From: Aureimonas phyllosphaerae
Lineage (GTDB): Bacteria > Pseudomonadota > Alphaproteobacteria > Rhizobiales > Rhizobiaceae
Length of the DNA stretch: 64,000 nucleotides
Reading direction: 5' to 3'
NCBI RefSeq assembly: GCF_900113065.1
Contig: NZ_FOOA01000007.1
Location: 124,001 to 188,000 of the forward strand
Shown: positions 1 to 6,399 of the stretch, in pieces
Layout of the letters: the number at the start of each line of letters is the position of its first letter
Numbering within the stretch: position 1 is the stretch's first letter
The notes under the pieces: model-generated
Told to the model about the DNA's origin: nothing
The model's database searches: none
Seen by the model: only the letters and a program-made list of their open reading frames with translations
Position numbers and translations under genes: made by a program

Positions 1-2
1 TG

Positions 3-488
3 GCCGAACTCACGACGTTCGTCGAAGGCCGGGCGCTCGACGACGACGTGCGCGTGCTCCTGCGATACGAGGGCGGCGCCAAGGGCGTCCTTTGGGCGAG
101 CCAAGTCGCGGTCGGCAACGAGAACGCGCTGCGGCTGCAGGTCTACGGCACCAAGGGCGGGCTCGAATGGTGCCAGGAAAACCCGAACCAGTTGTGGTTC
201 TCGCGGCTGGGGCAGCCGAAGCAGCTTCTGACCCGCAACGGCGCGGGCTCGCTCCCCGCCGCCGCGCGCATGACGCGCGTGCCGCCCGGGCACCCCGAAG
301 GCTATCTCGAGGGATTTGCGAACATCTATTACGAGGTGGCCGAGGCGATCCTGGCCGCGCGCAGTGGCGGGGCGCCGGATGCCGCGGTGACCTATCCCTC
401 CGTCGCGGACGGGCTCGCCGGCATGCGCTTCATCGAAGCGGCGGTCGCCTCCTCGCGCGGCGGCAGCGTCTGGACGCCGGTCGGATGA
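3..488 (+). CDS. Gfo/Idh/MocA family oxidoreductase, C-terminal part (5' truncated by window)
   Basis: The reading frame is open from base 3 and ends with TGA at 488, so the N-terminal NAD(P)-binding Rossmann half lies outside the window. The visible 161 residues look like the C-terminal substrate-binding/dimerisation domain of Gfo/Idh/MocA sugar dehydrogenases: a beta-strand ending in a GGAKG-type turn, the characteristic YGTKGGLEW segment, and a late helix around ANIYYEVAEAI followed by YPSVADGLAGMRFIEAAVASS, the usual end of these proteins. Members oxidise sugars, sugar acids or inositols with NAD(P). The substrate cannot be told. A sugar ABC importer starts 304 bases downstream on the same strand, which suggests a shared sugar-catabolic role. 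An internal GTG at 48 is in frame but is not a likely start. Confidence 0.85.
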   Translation, partial: AELTTFVEGRALDDDVRVLLRYEGGAKGVLWASQVAVGNENALRLQVYGTKGGLEWCQENPNQLWFSRLGQPKQLLTRNGAGSLPAAARMTRVPPGHPEGYLEGFANIYYEVAEAILAARSGGAPDAAVTYPSVADGLAGMRFIEAAVASSRGGSVWTPVG

Positions 489-792
489 TCGGTGACCCTT
501 TGGAAGGGTTGTCCGAGTCGGAAACGGGAGACCGCTCGTCAACGCCTCGCGATGGTGCTGTAGTCCCACAGGGTGTGAGACCGCTGCTAACGGTTGTGTG
601 AAGATGTGGCGGCGAGGCTGTCGGCGCCGGCGGTTATGAAGTACGTAACTCAAAAAGCCGCCGGAGAGTGGTTGAGAGACGCGGACCGAGGTCCGCGCGC
701 GCCGGGAGGAACGGCACGATGAGACGTTCGAGACGGGACGCCGGCGCGAGCCGGGGAGGCGTCCGCACACGACTTTTGACGTGGAGCGCGGC
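489..792 (+). other. 304-base non-coding leader upstream of sugar ABC importer
   Basis: No convincing gene. Three kinds of structure are visible. A near-repeat GAGACCGCT occurs at 528-536 and 577-585, each followed within three or four bases by AACG. CCGGCGG at 627-633 can pair with CCGCCGG at 658-664, around an AT-rich loop. GCGGACC-GA-GGTCCGC at 681-696 is a perfect palindrome with a two-base centre. The region presumably carries the promoter and operator of the ABC operon. I do not recognise a known riboswitch in it. Confidence 0.4.
681..696. promoter_or_regulatory. Perfect palindrome, possible operator
   Basis: GCGGACC and GGTCCGC are separated by GA. It lies about 100 bases upstream of the ABC ATPase start, a suitable place for a LacI- or ROK-type operator, but no regulator gene is adjacent in the window. 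It could equally be an mRNA hairpin. Confidence 0.3.
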
Positions 793-2370
793 ATGACGGT
801 GCCGGCTCCCGCGGCGAAGCGCGTCGACGGCGCAGACGCGGGGCGTCCGGCCGTGGTGACGGCCGACGGCGTGTCCAAGTCGTTCGGTCCGGTCGAGGTG
901 CTGAAGGACATCCGCTTCGACCTGCGGGCCGGCGAGGTGCACGCGATCATCGGCGAGAACGGCGCCGGCAAGTCCACCCTGATGAAGATCCTTGCGGGCC
1001 ACCTTCAGCCGACTGGGGGACAGCTCGTCCTGAAGGGCGAGCCCGTGCGCCTGTCCGGGCCCGTGGAGGCCGAGCGGCGCGGGATCGTGCTGGTGCACCA
1101 GGAAATCCTTCTCGCGCCCGACCTGACGGTGGCCCAGAACATCCATCTCGGCCGCGAGGTGCGCCGCGGCCTGACGCTCGACGACCGCGCGATGAACGCG
1201 TCGGCGAAGGCCGCGCTGGAGGGGCTGGGTGCGGCGATCGACCCGCGCGTGCGCGTCGGCTCGCTGTCGATCGCGCAGCGCCAGCTCGTCCAGATCGCCC
1301 GCGCCCTGCTCGTACCGCACGAGGTGGTGATCTTCGACGAGCCCACCGCTTCGCTCACCCCGCACGAGACGGAAGCGCTTCTCAAGGTGATCGCGGATAT
1401 CCGGGCGCGCGGCGTCGGCGTCCTCTACATCTCGCACCGCCTGCCGGAGGTGAAGCTCCTTGCCGACCGCGTCACGGTTCTGCGCGACGGGCGGCGGGTC
1501 GGCACCCATGATGCCGCCGAACTCGAACCCGCCGACATGGCCCGTCTGATGGTGGGGCGCGACGTCTCGAAACTCTATCCCGACCGCGTGGCGCAGGTGC
1601 GCGGCACGCCCCTTCTGTCGGCCGAGAACATGCGCGTGCCGGGCTATGTCCGCTCGGGCGGGTTCGAGGTCGCGAAGGGCGAGATCCTCGGCTTTGCCGG
1701 CCTCGTCGGTGCCGGACGCACCGAGCTTCTGGAGGGTGTCCTGGGTCTTCGGCCGGCCGAAGGCACGGTGCGCCTCGACGGCAAGCCGGTTCGCTTCCGC
1801 GACGCGCGCGACAGCATGGAAGCGGGGATCGTCTATCTCAGCGAGGACCGCAAGGGCAAAGGGCTGCTCCTCGCCCAGAGCCTTCGCACCAACCTGACGC
1901 TGGCCGCGCTCGACCGCTTTGCCAGCGGCCCGCTGCTCCAGCCCGCCCGCGAGGACGAGGCCCTGACGACGGCGATCCGCGACTTCGATATCCGGACCCG
2001 CCGGCGCGATCTCCTCGCCGGGCAATTGTCGGGCGGCAACCAGCAGAAGCTGCTGCTCGCCAAGATGATGCTCCTCGACCCGCGCGTCGTTGTGGTCGAC
2101 GAGCCGACCCGCGGCATCGATATCGGCACCAAGGAACAAATCTACCGGTTCCTCGCGGGCCTTGCTGCCGAGGGCCGCGCGGTGATCGTCATCTCGTCCG
2201 AGATGCCGGAGCTCATCGGCCTGTGCGACCGCATCGTCGTGATGCGCGAGGGGACGATCGCGGGCGAGGTCGCGGGCGATGCGATGACCGAGCGCAACAT
2301 CGTGATGCTGGCGACGGGCGCCGGCGAGAAACAGGCCGCCATGGCGGTCGAGGGAGCCGAACTCGCATGA
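793..2370 (+). CDS. Sugar ABC transporter ATP-binding protein (RbsA/MglA type, two NBDs)
   Basis: Cytoplasmic energy-coupling subunit of a carbohydrate importer, 525 residues, the normal size for the double-domain RbsA/XylG/MglA class. The first NBD has a Walker A GENGAGKST at about residues 54-62, a Q-loop region HQEILLAPDLTV, an atypical SIAQRQLVQ signature and Walker B VVIFDEPTASL. The second NBD has the degenerate P-loop GLVGAGRTELL usual for this class, a full signature LSGGNQQK and Walker B VVVDEPTRGID. A GTG at 781 is in frame, but GGAG at 783-786 is correctly spaced for the ATG at 793, so I use that start. Its stop overlaps the permease start as ATGA. The substrate is not determinable. 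Confidence 0.92.
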   Translation: MTVPAPAAKRVDGADAGRPAVVTADGVSKSFGPVEVLKDIRFDLRAGEVHAIIGENGAGKSTLMKILAGHLQPTGGQLVLKGEPVRLSGPVEAERRGIVLVHQEILLAPDLTVAQNIHLGREVRRGLTLDDRAMNASAKAALEGLGAAIDPRVRVGSLSIAQRQLVQIARALLVPHEVVIFDEPTASLTPHETEALLKVIADIRARGVGVLYISHRLPEVKLLADRVTVLRDGRRVGTHDAAELEPADMARLMVGRDVSKLYPDRVAQVRGTPLLSAENMRVPGYVRSGGFEVAKGEILGFAGLVGAGRTELLEGVLGLRPAEGTVRLDGKPVRFRDARDSMEAGIVYLSEDRKGKGLLLAQSLRTNLTLAALDRFASGPLLQPAREDEALTTAIRDFDIRTRRRDLLAGQLSGGNQQKLLLAKMMLLDPRVVVVDEPTRGIDIGTKEQIYRFLAGLAAEGRAVIVISSEMPELIGLCDRIVVMREGTIAGEVAGDAMTERNIVMLATGAGEKQAAMAVEGAELA

Positions 2371-3365
2371 CCGACGCAACCTCGCCAGCCCAGGCGCCGA
2401 GCCCCCGCCGCGAGATCGACCTGCGGGCGGTCGCGCCCTTCGTCGCCCTGGCCGCGCTTCTCGTCTTCGGCGCGCTGATCAACCCGAACTTCCTCGGGAT
2501 CGACAATCTGTCCAACGTCGTGACCCGTTCGGCCTTCATCGCGATCATCGCGGTGGGGGCGACCTTCGTCATCTCGGCCGGCGGGCTCGACCTGTCGGTC
2601 GGCTCGATGGCCGCCTTCGTCGCCGGGACGATGATCCTGTTCCTGAACTCGGCGCCGGTGGAGGGCGCCGTGCCGACGATCGCGCTCGGCATGGCGATGG
2701 CGCTCGGCGTGGGGGCGCTCTGCGGCCTCGCCAACGGCCTGATGACGACGCTCGGCCGCATCGAGCCCTTCATCGTCACGCTGGGCACAATGGGCATCTT
2801 CCGCGCCCTCACCATCTGGCTCGCCGAGGGCGGGTCGATCGCCATGCGCTCGCAGGAGCTGCGCGCCGCCTACCGGCCGGTCTATTTCGGCAATGTCCTC
2901 GGCGTGCCGGTGCCGGTGATCGCGTTTCTCGTGGTCGCCGCGCTTGGCGCCTTCGTCCTCTACCGCACGCGTTTCGGCCGACACGTCATGGCCGTCGGCT
3001 CCAGCGAGGACGTGGCGCGCTATTCCGGCATCCGCGTCAACCGCGTGCGCACGATCACCTACGTCATCCAGGGCCTTTGCGTGGCGGTCGCCGTCCTCGT
3101 CTACGTGCCGCGCCTCGGCGCTGCGACCGCGACGACGGGCCTCCTCTGGGAGTTGCAGGCGATCACCGCCGTCGTCATCGGCGGCACGGCGCTGCGCGGC
3201 GGCGTCGGGCGGGTCTGGGGCACGATCTGCGGGGCGCTGATCCTCGAGCTCGTCGGCAACATCATGGTCCTGTCGGACCTCGTCAGCGAATATCTCATCG
3301 GTGCGGTGCAGGGGGCGATCATCATCCTGGCGATGCTGATCCAGCGCTCCCTCGCGCGCCGCTGA
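2367..3365 (+). CDS. Sugar ABC transporter permease (RbsC type)
   Basis: Inner-membrane permease of 332 residues, BPD_transp_2 family. After a short polar N-terminus it has about eight to ten hydrophobic helices. The family-typical FVISAGGLDLSVGSM motif follows the second helix, and the coupling segment with VNRVRTITYVIQG and VIGGTALRGGVGRVWGT lies near the C-terminus. The ATG overlaps the ATPase stop (ATGA), so translation is coupled. The following gene encodes the binding protein, which completes the importer. A 78-base gap to that gene contains a GC-rich hairpin (six-base stem GCGCCC/GGGCGC at about 3378-3395), common before binding-protein genes. Confidence 0.92.
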   Translation: MTDATSPAQAPSPRREIDLRAVAPFVALAALLVFGALINPNFLGIDNLSNVVTRSAFIAIIAVGATFVISAGGLDLSVGSMAAFVAGTMILFLNSAPVEGAVPTIALGMAMALGVGALCGLANGLMTTLGRIEPFIVTLGTMGIFRALTIWLAEGGSIAMRSQELRAAYRPVYFGNVLGVPVPVIAFLVVAALGAFVLYRTRFGRHVMAVGSSEDVARYSGIRVNRVRTITYVIQGLCVAVAVLVYVPRLGAATATTGLLWELQAITAVVIGGTALRGGVGRVWGTICGALILELVGNIMVLSDLVSEYLIGAVQGAIIILAMLIQRSLARR

Positions 3366-3443
3366 GCCAAGCGGGCGGCGCCCTGTCCGGGGCGCGCCGC
3401 TCGCGGGAAACCAGACAAGCTCCGGCATTCGGGAGGAACACAT

Positions 3444-4391
3444 ATGAAACGCATCGTCGCCGGGCTCGCGGCCCTTGCCGTCCTGTCCACCGCCGGTCTC
3501 GCGCTCGCGCAGGACAAGAAGCTCACCATGGCCGTGTCGATCCCGGCCGCCGATCACGGCTGGACAGGCGGCGTCGTCTACCATGCCGAGCGCGAGGCCA
3601 AGCTCCTCGAGGAGCGCTATCCCGGCCTCGACATCGTGGTGAAGACCTCGCCCGACGGCGCCTCCCAGGCGAACGCTTTGGAGGACCTGACCGCGCAGGG
3701 CATCAACGCCCTCGTCACGCTGCCGCACAATTCCGACGAGTTGACCGATCCGATCCGGCAGGTGAAGGAGAAGGGTGTCTTCGTCACGGTGGTCGACCGG
3801 GCCCTCTCCGATCCGTCGATCCAGGACCTTTATGTGGCCGGCGACAACCACGGCCTCGGCCGCGTGGCGGGCGAGTACATGAGGGAGCGCATGGCGGACG
3901 GCGGCGACATCGTCATCATCCGCGGCCTGCCGATCGTCATCGACGAAGAGCGTCAGAAGGGCTTCGACGAGGGCATCGCCGGTTCCAAGGTCAACGTCCT
4001 CGACCGCCAGTTCGGCAACTGGTCGCGCGACGACGCCTTCAAGGTGATGCAGGACTACCTCGCCAAGTACCCCAAGATCGACGCGGTCTGGGCGCAGGAC
4101 GACGACATGGTGGTCGGCATCCTCGAGGCGATCGCGCAGAGCAATCGCTCCGACATCCAGTTCGTGGTCGGCGGGGCCGGCATGAAGGACATGATCAAGA
4201 AGGTGCAGGACGGCGACAAGATGGTGCCGGTCGACGTGCTCTATCCGCCCGCGATGATCGCGACCGCGATGGACCTGACGGCCGCGGGTCTCTTCGACCA
4301 GAACCCCGTACGCGGCAACTACGTGCTCGACGCGACGCTCGTCACCAAGGACAACGCGCAGGAGTTCTACTACCCAGACTCGCCGTTCTGA
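3444..4391 (+). CDS. Sugar ABC transporter periplasmic substrate-binding protein
   Basis: Type 1 periplasmic binding protein of the RbsB/sugar-binding family (Peripla_BP_4), 315 residues. A Sec signal peptide with hydrophobic core AGLAALAVLSTAGLALA and an ALAQ cleavage region occupies about residues 1-23. The mature part opens with LTMAVSIPAADHGWTGG, and the hinge-type segments DGASQANALEDL and VWAQDDDMVVGILEAI match RbsB-like folds. GGAGGAACA just before the ATG is a strong ribosome site. It captures the substrate in the periplasm for the upstream permease and ATPase. The WT and D/H residues in the first strand resemble ribose- or polyol-type binders, but I cannot name the ligand. Confidence 0.9.
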   Translation: MKRIVAGLAALAVLSTAGLALAQDKKLTMAVSIPAADHGWTGGVVYHAEREAKLLEERYPGLDIVVKTSPDGASQANALEDLTAQGINALVTLPHNSDELTDPIRQVKEKGVFVTVVDRALSDPSIQDLYVAGDNHGLGRVAGEYMRERMADGGDIVIIRGLPIVIDEERQKGFDEGIAGSKVNVLDRQFGNWSRDDAFKVMQDYLAKYPKIDAVWAQDDDMVVGILEAIAQSNRSDIQFVVGGAGMKDMIKKVQDGDKMVPVDVLYPPAMIATAMDLTAAGLFDQNPVRGNYVLDATLVTKDNAQEFYYPDSPF

Positions 4392-4403
4392 TCGGGCTGC
4401 AAG

Positions 4404-4426
4404 GGGCGGCGGCTGGGACGCCGCCC
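4404..4426 (+). terminator. GC-rich hairpin after the binding-protein gene (weak terminator)
   Basis: GGGCGGCG at 4404-4411 pairs perfectly with CGCCGCCC at 4419-4426 around a seven-base loop, 13 bases after the binding-protein stop. There is no downstream T-run, so it may be a Rho-assisted end or an mRNA-stabilising hairpin rather than an intrinsic terminator. Confidence 0.4.
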
Positions 4427-4521
4427 GTCGCCTCCTTCGCGGCGCGCTGGAAATCCGGCGCGCCGCGGTCTACCTGTCGGGACGTGCCCCTGTTCCGCTT
4501 CCCGCCAACGAAGTCCCCGCC

Positions 4522-4980
4522 ATGCTGACGATGAAGGGCAAGTACGGCCTGAAGGCCATGCTGCATCTTGCCGAACTGCCGGAAGGCCAGCGCGCGCTCT
4601 CGGAGGAGATCGCAAGGGCGCACAACATTTCCAAGAAGTTCCTCGACACCATCCTCGGCGAGTTGCGCGTGGCCGGCATGATCCATGCGCGCAAGGGCCG
4701 GGGTGGCGGCTACATCCTTGCCCGCCCGCCGTCGGAGATCCGCGTCGGGCACATCCTGCGCGTCCTCGACGGGCCGTTGGCGCCCATCCCCTGCGCCAGT
4801 CGCACCGCCTATCGCCGCTGCGACGACTGCCGGGACGAGCGCTCCTGCGCCGTGCGGCGGATCATGCTGGAGGTGCGCAACGCCATCTCCGCGGTCCTCG
4901 ACGAGCGCACGCTGGCGGAAGCGGCAGGTGCGCCGGAAAGCCTCGAGGCCGAGTTCCGCGAACTGGCCCTCGGCGCGTAA
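4522..4980 (+). CDS. Rrf2 family transcriptional regulator with four C-terminal cysteines
   Basis: A 152-residue winged-helix regulator. The N-terminus MKGKYGLKAMLHLA, the recognition segment ISKKFLDTILGELRVAGMI and the wing KGRGGGYILARPP are diagnostic of Rrf2/IscR/NsrR proteins. Cysteines at about positions 91, 100, 103 and 109 could hold an iron-sulfur cluster, as in IscR/NsrR, although the spacing (C-x8-C-x2-C-x5-C) differs from classical IscR. It therefore probably senses redox, NO or a metabolite. It lies downstream of the ABC importer. No iron-sulfur assembly genes are adjacent, so the regulon is unknown. The start at 4522 has no strong Shine-Dalgarno; a second in-frame ATG lies at 4531. 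Confidence 0.9.
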   Translation: MLTMKGKYGLKAMLHLAELPEGQRALSEEIARAHNISKKFLDTILGELRVAGMIHARKGRGGGYILARPPSEIRVGHILRVLDGPLAPIPCASRTAYRRCDDCRDERSCAVRRIMLEVRNAISAVLDERTLAEAAGAPESLEAEFRELALGA

Positions 4981-5042
4981 GGCGGGCGGACGGCGGATCG
5001 GCTTTCCGCCTCAGTCGATAAAAAGAGTATGTTGTGCGTGTC

Positions 5043-5060
5043 GGCCGGCGACCGCCGGCC
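5043..5060. repeat. Perfect GC palindrome upstream of hydrolase
   Basis: GGCCGGCG-AC-CGCCGGCC, an eight-base inverted repeat with a two-base centre, lies about 46 bases before the hydrolase start. It may be an operator or an mRNA hairpin. No T-run follows. Confidence 0.35.
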
Positions 5061-5106
5061 TTACCTTCCCTGTCGACGTCGATGCGGCAGGAAAGGCACG
5101 CGACCC

Positions 5107-5742
5107 ATGACCGAGACGCTGATCGTCCCCGGCCTCAACGGCTCGCCCGCCGGCCACTGGCAGCACCACTGGCTGGAGATCGACCCGCAGGCGACGCTGG
5201 TGGAGCAGGAGGATTGGGCGCGGCCGGTCTTGACGGACTGGCTGCACCAGCTCGAGGCGGCCCTGATGGCCAGCCGGCCAGGGGTGATCCTCGTCGCGCA
5301 CAGTCTCGGCTGCGCGCTGGTCGCCGCGCTCGCCGGCCGCCCGGCGGCCTCCCATGTCGGCGGTGCGCTGCTGGTTGCCCCGGCCGACATCGCCAGCCTC
5401 TCGCAGACCGTGCCGAGCGCGGCGTCCTTCGCCGACAGCGCGGGGGCGCGCCTGCCGTTCGCCTCGATCCTCGTCGCCAGCCGCAACGACCCGTACATGA
5501 GCTTTGCGGGCGCCGAGCGCTGCGCTTCGACCTGGGGCTCCGCGCTCTACGACCTCGGCGAGGCGGGACACGTCAACATCGCCAGCGGCTTCGGCCCCTG
5601 GCCCGACGCGTTGACGCTGGCCGAAGGCTTGCGCGGTCGCCCGGCGCGTGCGGGGCGGGTCCGGACGGTTGCGCCGTCAGCGGGCTTGCGGGACCGAAGC
5701 TACGCGCCGCGGTTGCACGATTCCGGTCTCGGCCTTGGCTGA
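5107..5742 (+). CDS. RBBP9/YdeN family alpha/beta hydrolase
   Basis: A 211-residue serine hydrolase of the RBBP9/YdeN family. The N-terminus LIVPGLNGSPAGHWQHHW is the family hallmark, and the nucleophile elbow is AHSLGCALV. The C-terminal segment SRNDPYMSFAGAE carries the acidic residue, and EAGHVNIASGFGPWP carries the catalytic histidine. The physiological substrate is unknown for most members. The ATG at 5107 is preceded by AGGAAAGG at a workable distance; an earlier in-frame ATG at 5029 would add an unrelated, poorly conserved stretch, so I prefer 5107. It stands alone between the Rrf2 gene and a response regulator. A palindrome resembling a TetR operator straddles its stop codon. Confidence 0.88.
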   Translation: MTETLIVPGLNGSPAGHWQHHWLEIDPQATLVEQEDWARPVLTDWLHQLEAALMASRPGVILVAHSLGCALVAALAGRPAASHVGGALLVAPADIASLSQTVPSAASFADSAGARLPFASILVASRNDPYMSFAGAERCASTWGSALYDLGEAGHVNIASGFGPWPDALTLAEGLRGRPARAGRVRTVAPSAGLRDRSYAPRLHDSGLGLG

Positions 5743-5754
5743 ACGTCCGTTCAG
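5739..5754. promoter_or_regulatory. Palindrome CTGAACG-TC-CGTTCAG, TetR-type operator candidate
   Basis: A seven-base perfect inverted repeat with a two-base centre at the end of the hydrolase gene, about 140 bases upstream of the response regulator. The same core (TGAACGnnCGTTCA) recurs at 12324-12339, which argues for a protein-binding site rather than chance. No TetR-family regulator is encoded in the window. Confidence 0.45.
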
Positions 5755-5896
5755 GGGGTTTCCATCTGTTGCCAGCGCACCATCTAGACATTCCAAGCGC
5801 TCGTCCGGCTATGTTGAAGCCGGGATGGAACCACCCTCATGAGATCGGCGGAGCCAGCTTTTTCCCAAGCTCCCGATCGGACGGACAGGCATCGGA

Positions 5897-6268
5897 ATGC
5901 ACGGTGATTTGCAGGCTGGGTCGCGGAAGGTCGTGCTCGTCGTCGACGACGAGCCGCTGGTGCGGCTGAACGCGGTCGACATGTTCGAGGAAATGGGGTT
6001 CGAGGTGCTGGAAGCCTCGGATGGCGCGTCGGCGCTCCGGGTGCTGGAGCGGCGGCCGGACGTCGCGCTTCTCTTCAGCGACTGTCGCATGCCCGGCATG
6101 TCGGGTCCCGAACTCGCGCAGGCCGTGGCCGAGCGTTACCCGCAAGTGCGTATCGTCCTCGTGTCGGGGTACGTCAACGTTCAGAAGCTCGACTGGCCGC
6201 TGCTGCCCAAGCCCTACGACGCCAACTCGCTTCGCAAGGTCGCAGGCGACATCGCCCCGTCGAACTGA
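5897..6268 (+). CDS. Single-domain response regulator (receiver only)
   Basis: A 123-residue receiver domain with no output domain, as in CpdR/DivK-like or CheY-like proteins. The acidic pair VVDDEP is at residues 17-18, the phospho-acceptor in LFSDCRMPG is Asp62, the switch serine is in VLVSGY and the conserved lysine is in LPKPYD. It faces the hybrid kinase at 6400-9378 tail to tail. The kinase's own receiver is related in sequence (FTDVVMPD, TTGYTRN, LTKPF), so the two may exchange phosphate, though this is inferred from position only. No strong ribosome site is visible before the ATG. A clear terminator follows. Confidence 0.9.
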   Translation: MHGDLQAGSRKVVLVVDDEPLVRLNAVDMFEEMGFEVLEASDGASALRVLERRPDVALLFSDCRMPGMSGPELAQAVAERYPQVRIVLVSGYVNVQKLDWPLLPKPYDANSLRKVAGDIAPSN

Positions 6269-6314
6269 CGGTCGGCGCCTGCGCGGCGCCAAGCCTGCCC
6301 CGCGCTCCCGCATC

Positions 6315-6351
6315 GCCCGGAGCGGCTTCCGCCGCCACCGGGCTTTTTCTT
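6315..6351 (+). terminator. Intrinsic terminator of response regulator gene
   Basis: GCCCGG at 6315-6320 pairs with CCGGGC at 6338-6343, with an inner GCGG/CCGC helix, followed directly by TTTTTCTT. It ends the plus-strand transcript before the convergent kinase gene. Confidence 0.75.
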
Positions 6352-6399
6352 GTCCGGTGCATGAGCGAGCGGCGCCGCGGTCCAGGGACGACACTTGGT

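Noticed and set aside
489-792. Cobalamin, SAM or similar riboswitch in the first leader
   Set aside because: None of the conserved boxes of these riboswitches could be found; only simple palindromes and a repeat are visible.
634-2379. Long minus-strand frame (581 codons) opposite the ABC ATPase
   Set aside because: GC-rich genomes leave long stop-free frames opposite real genes; its translation is Arg/His/Asp-rich without domains or a ribosome site, while the plus strand has all ABC motifs.
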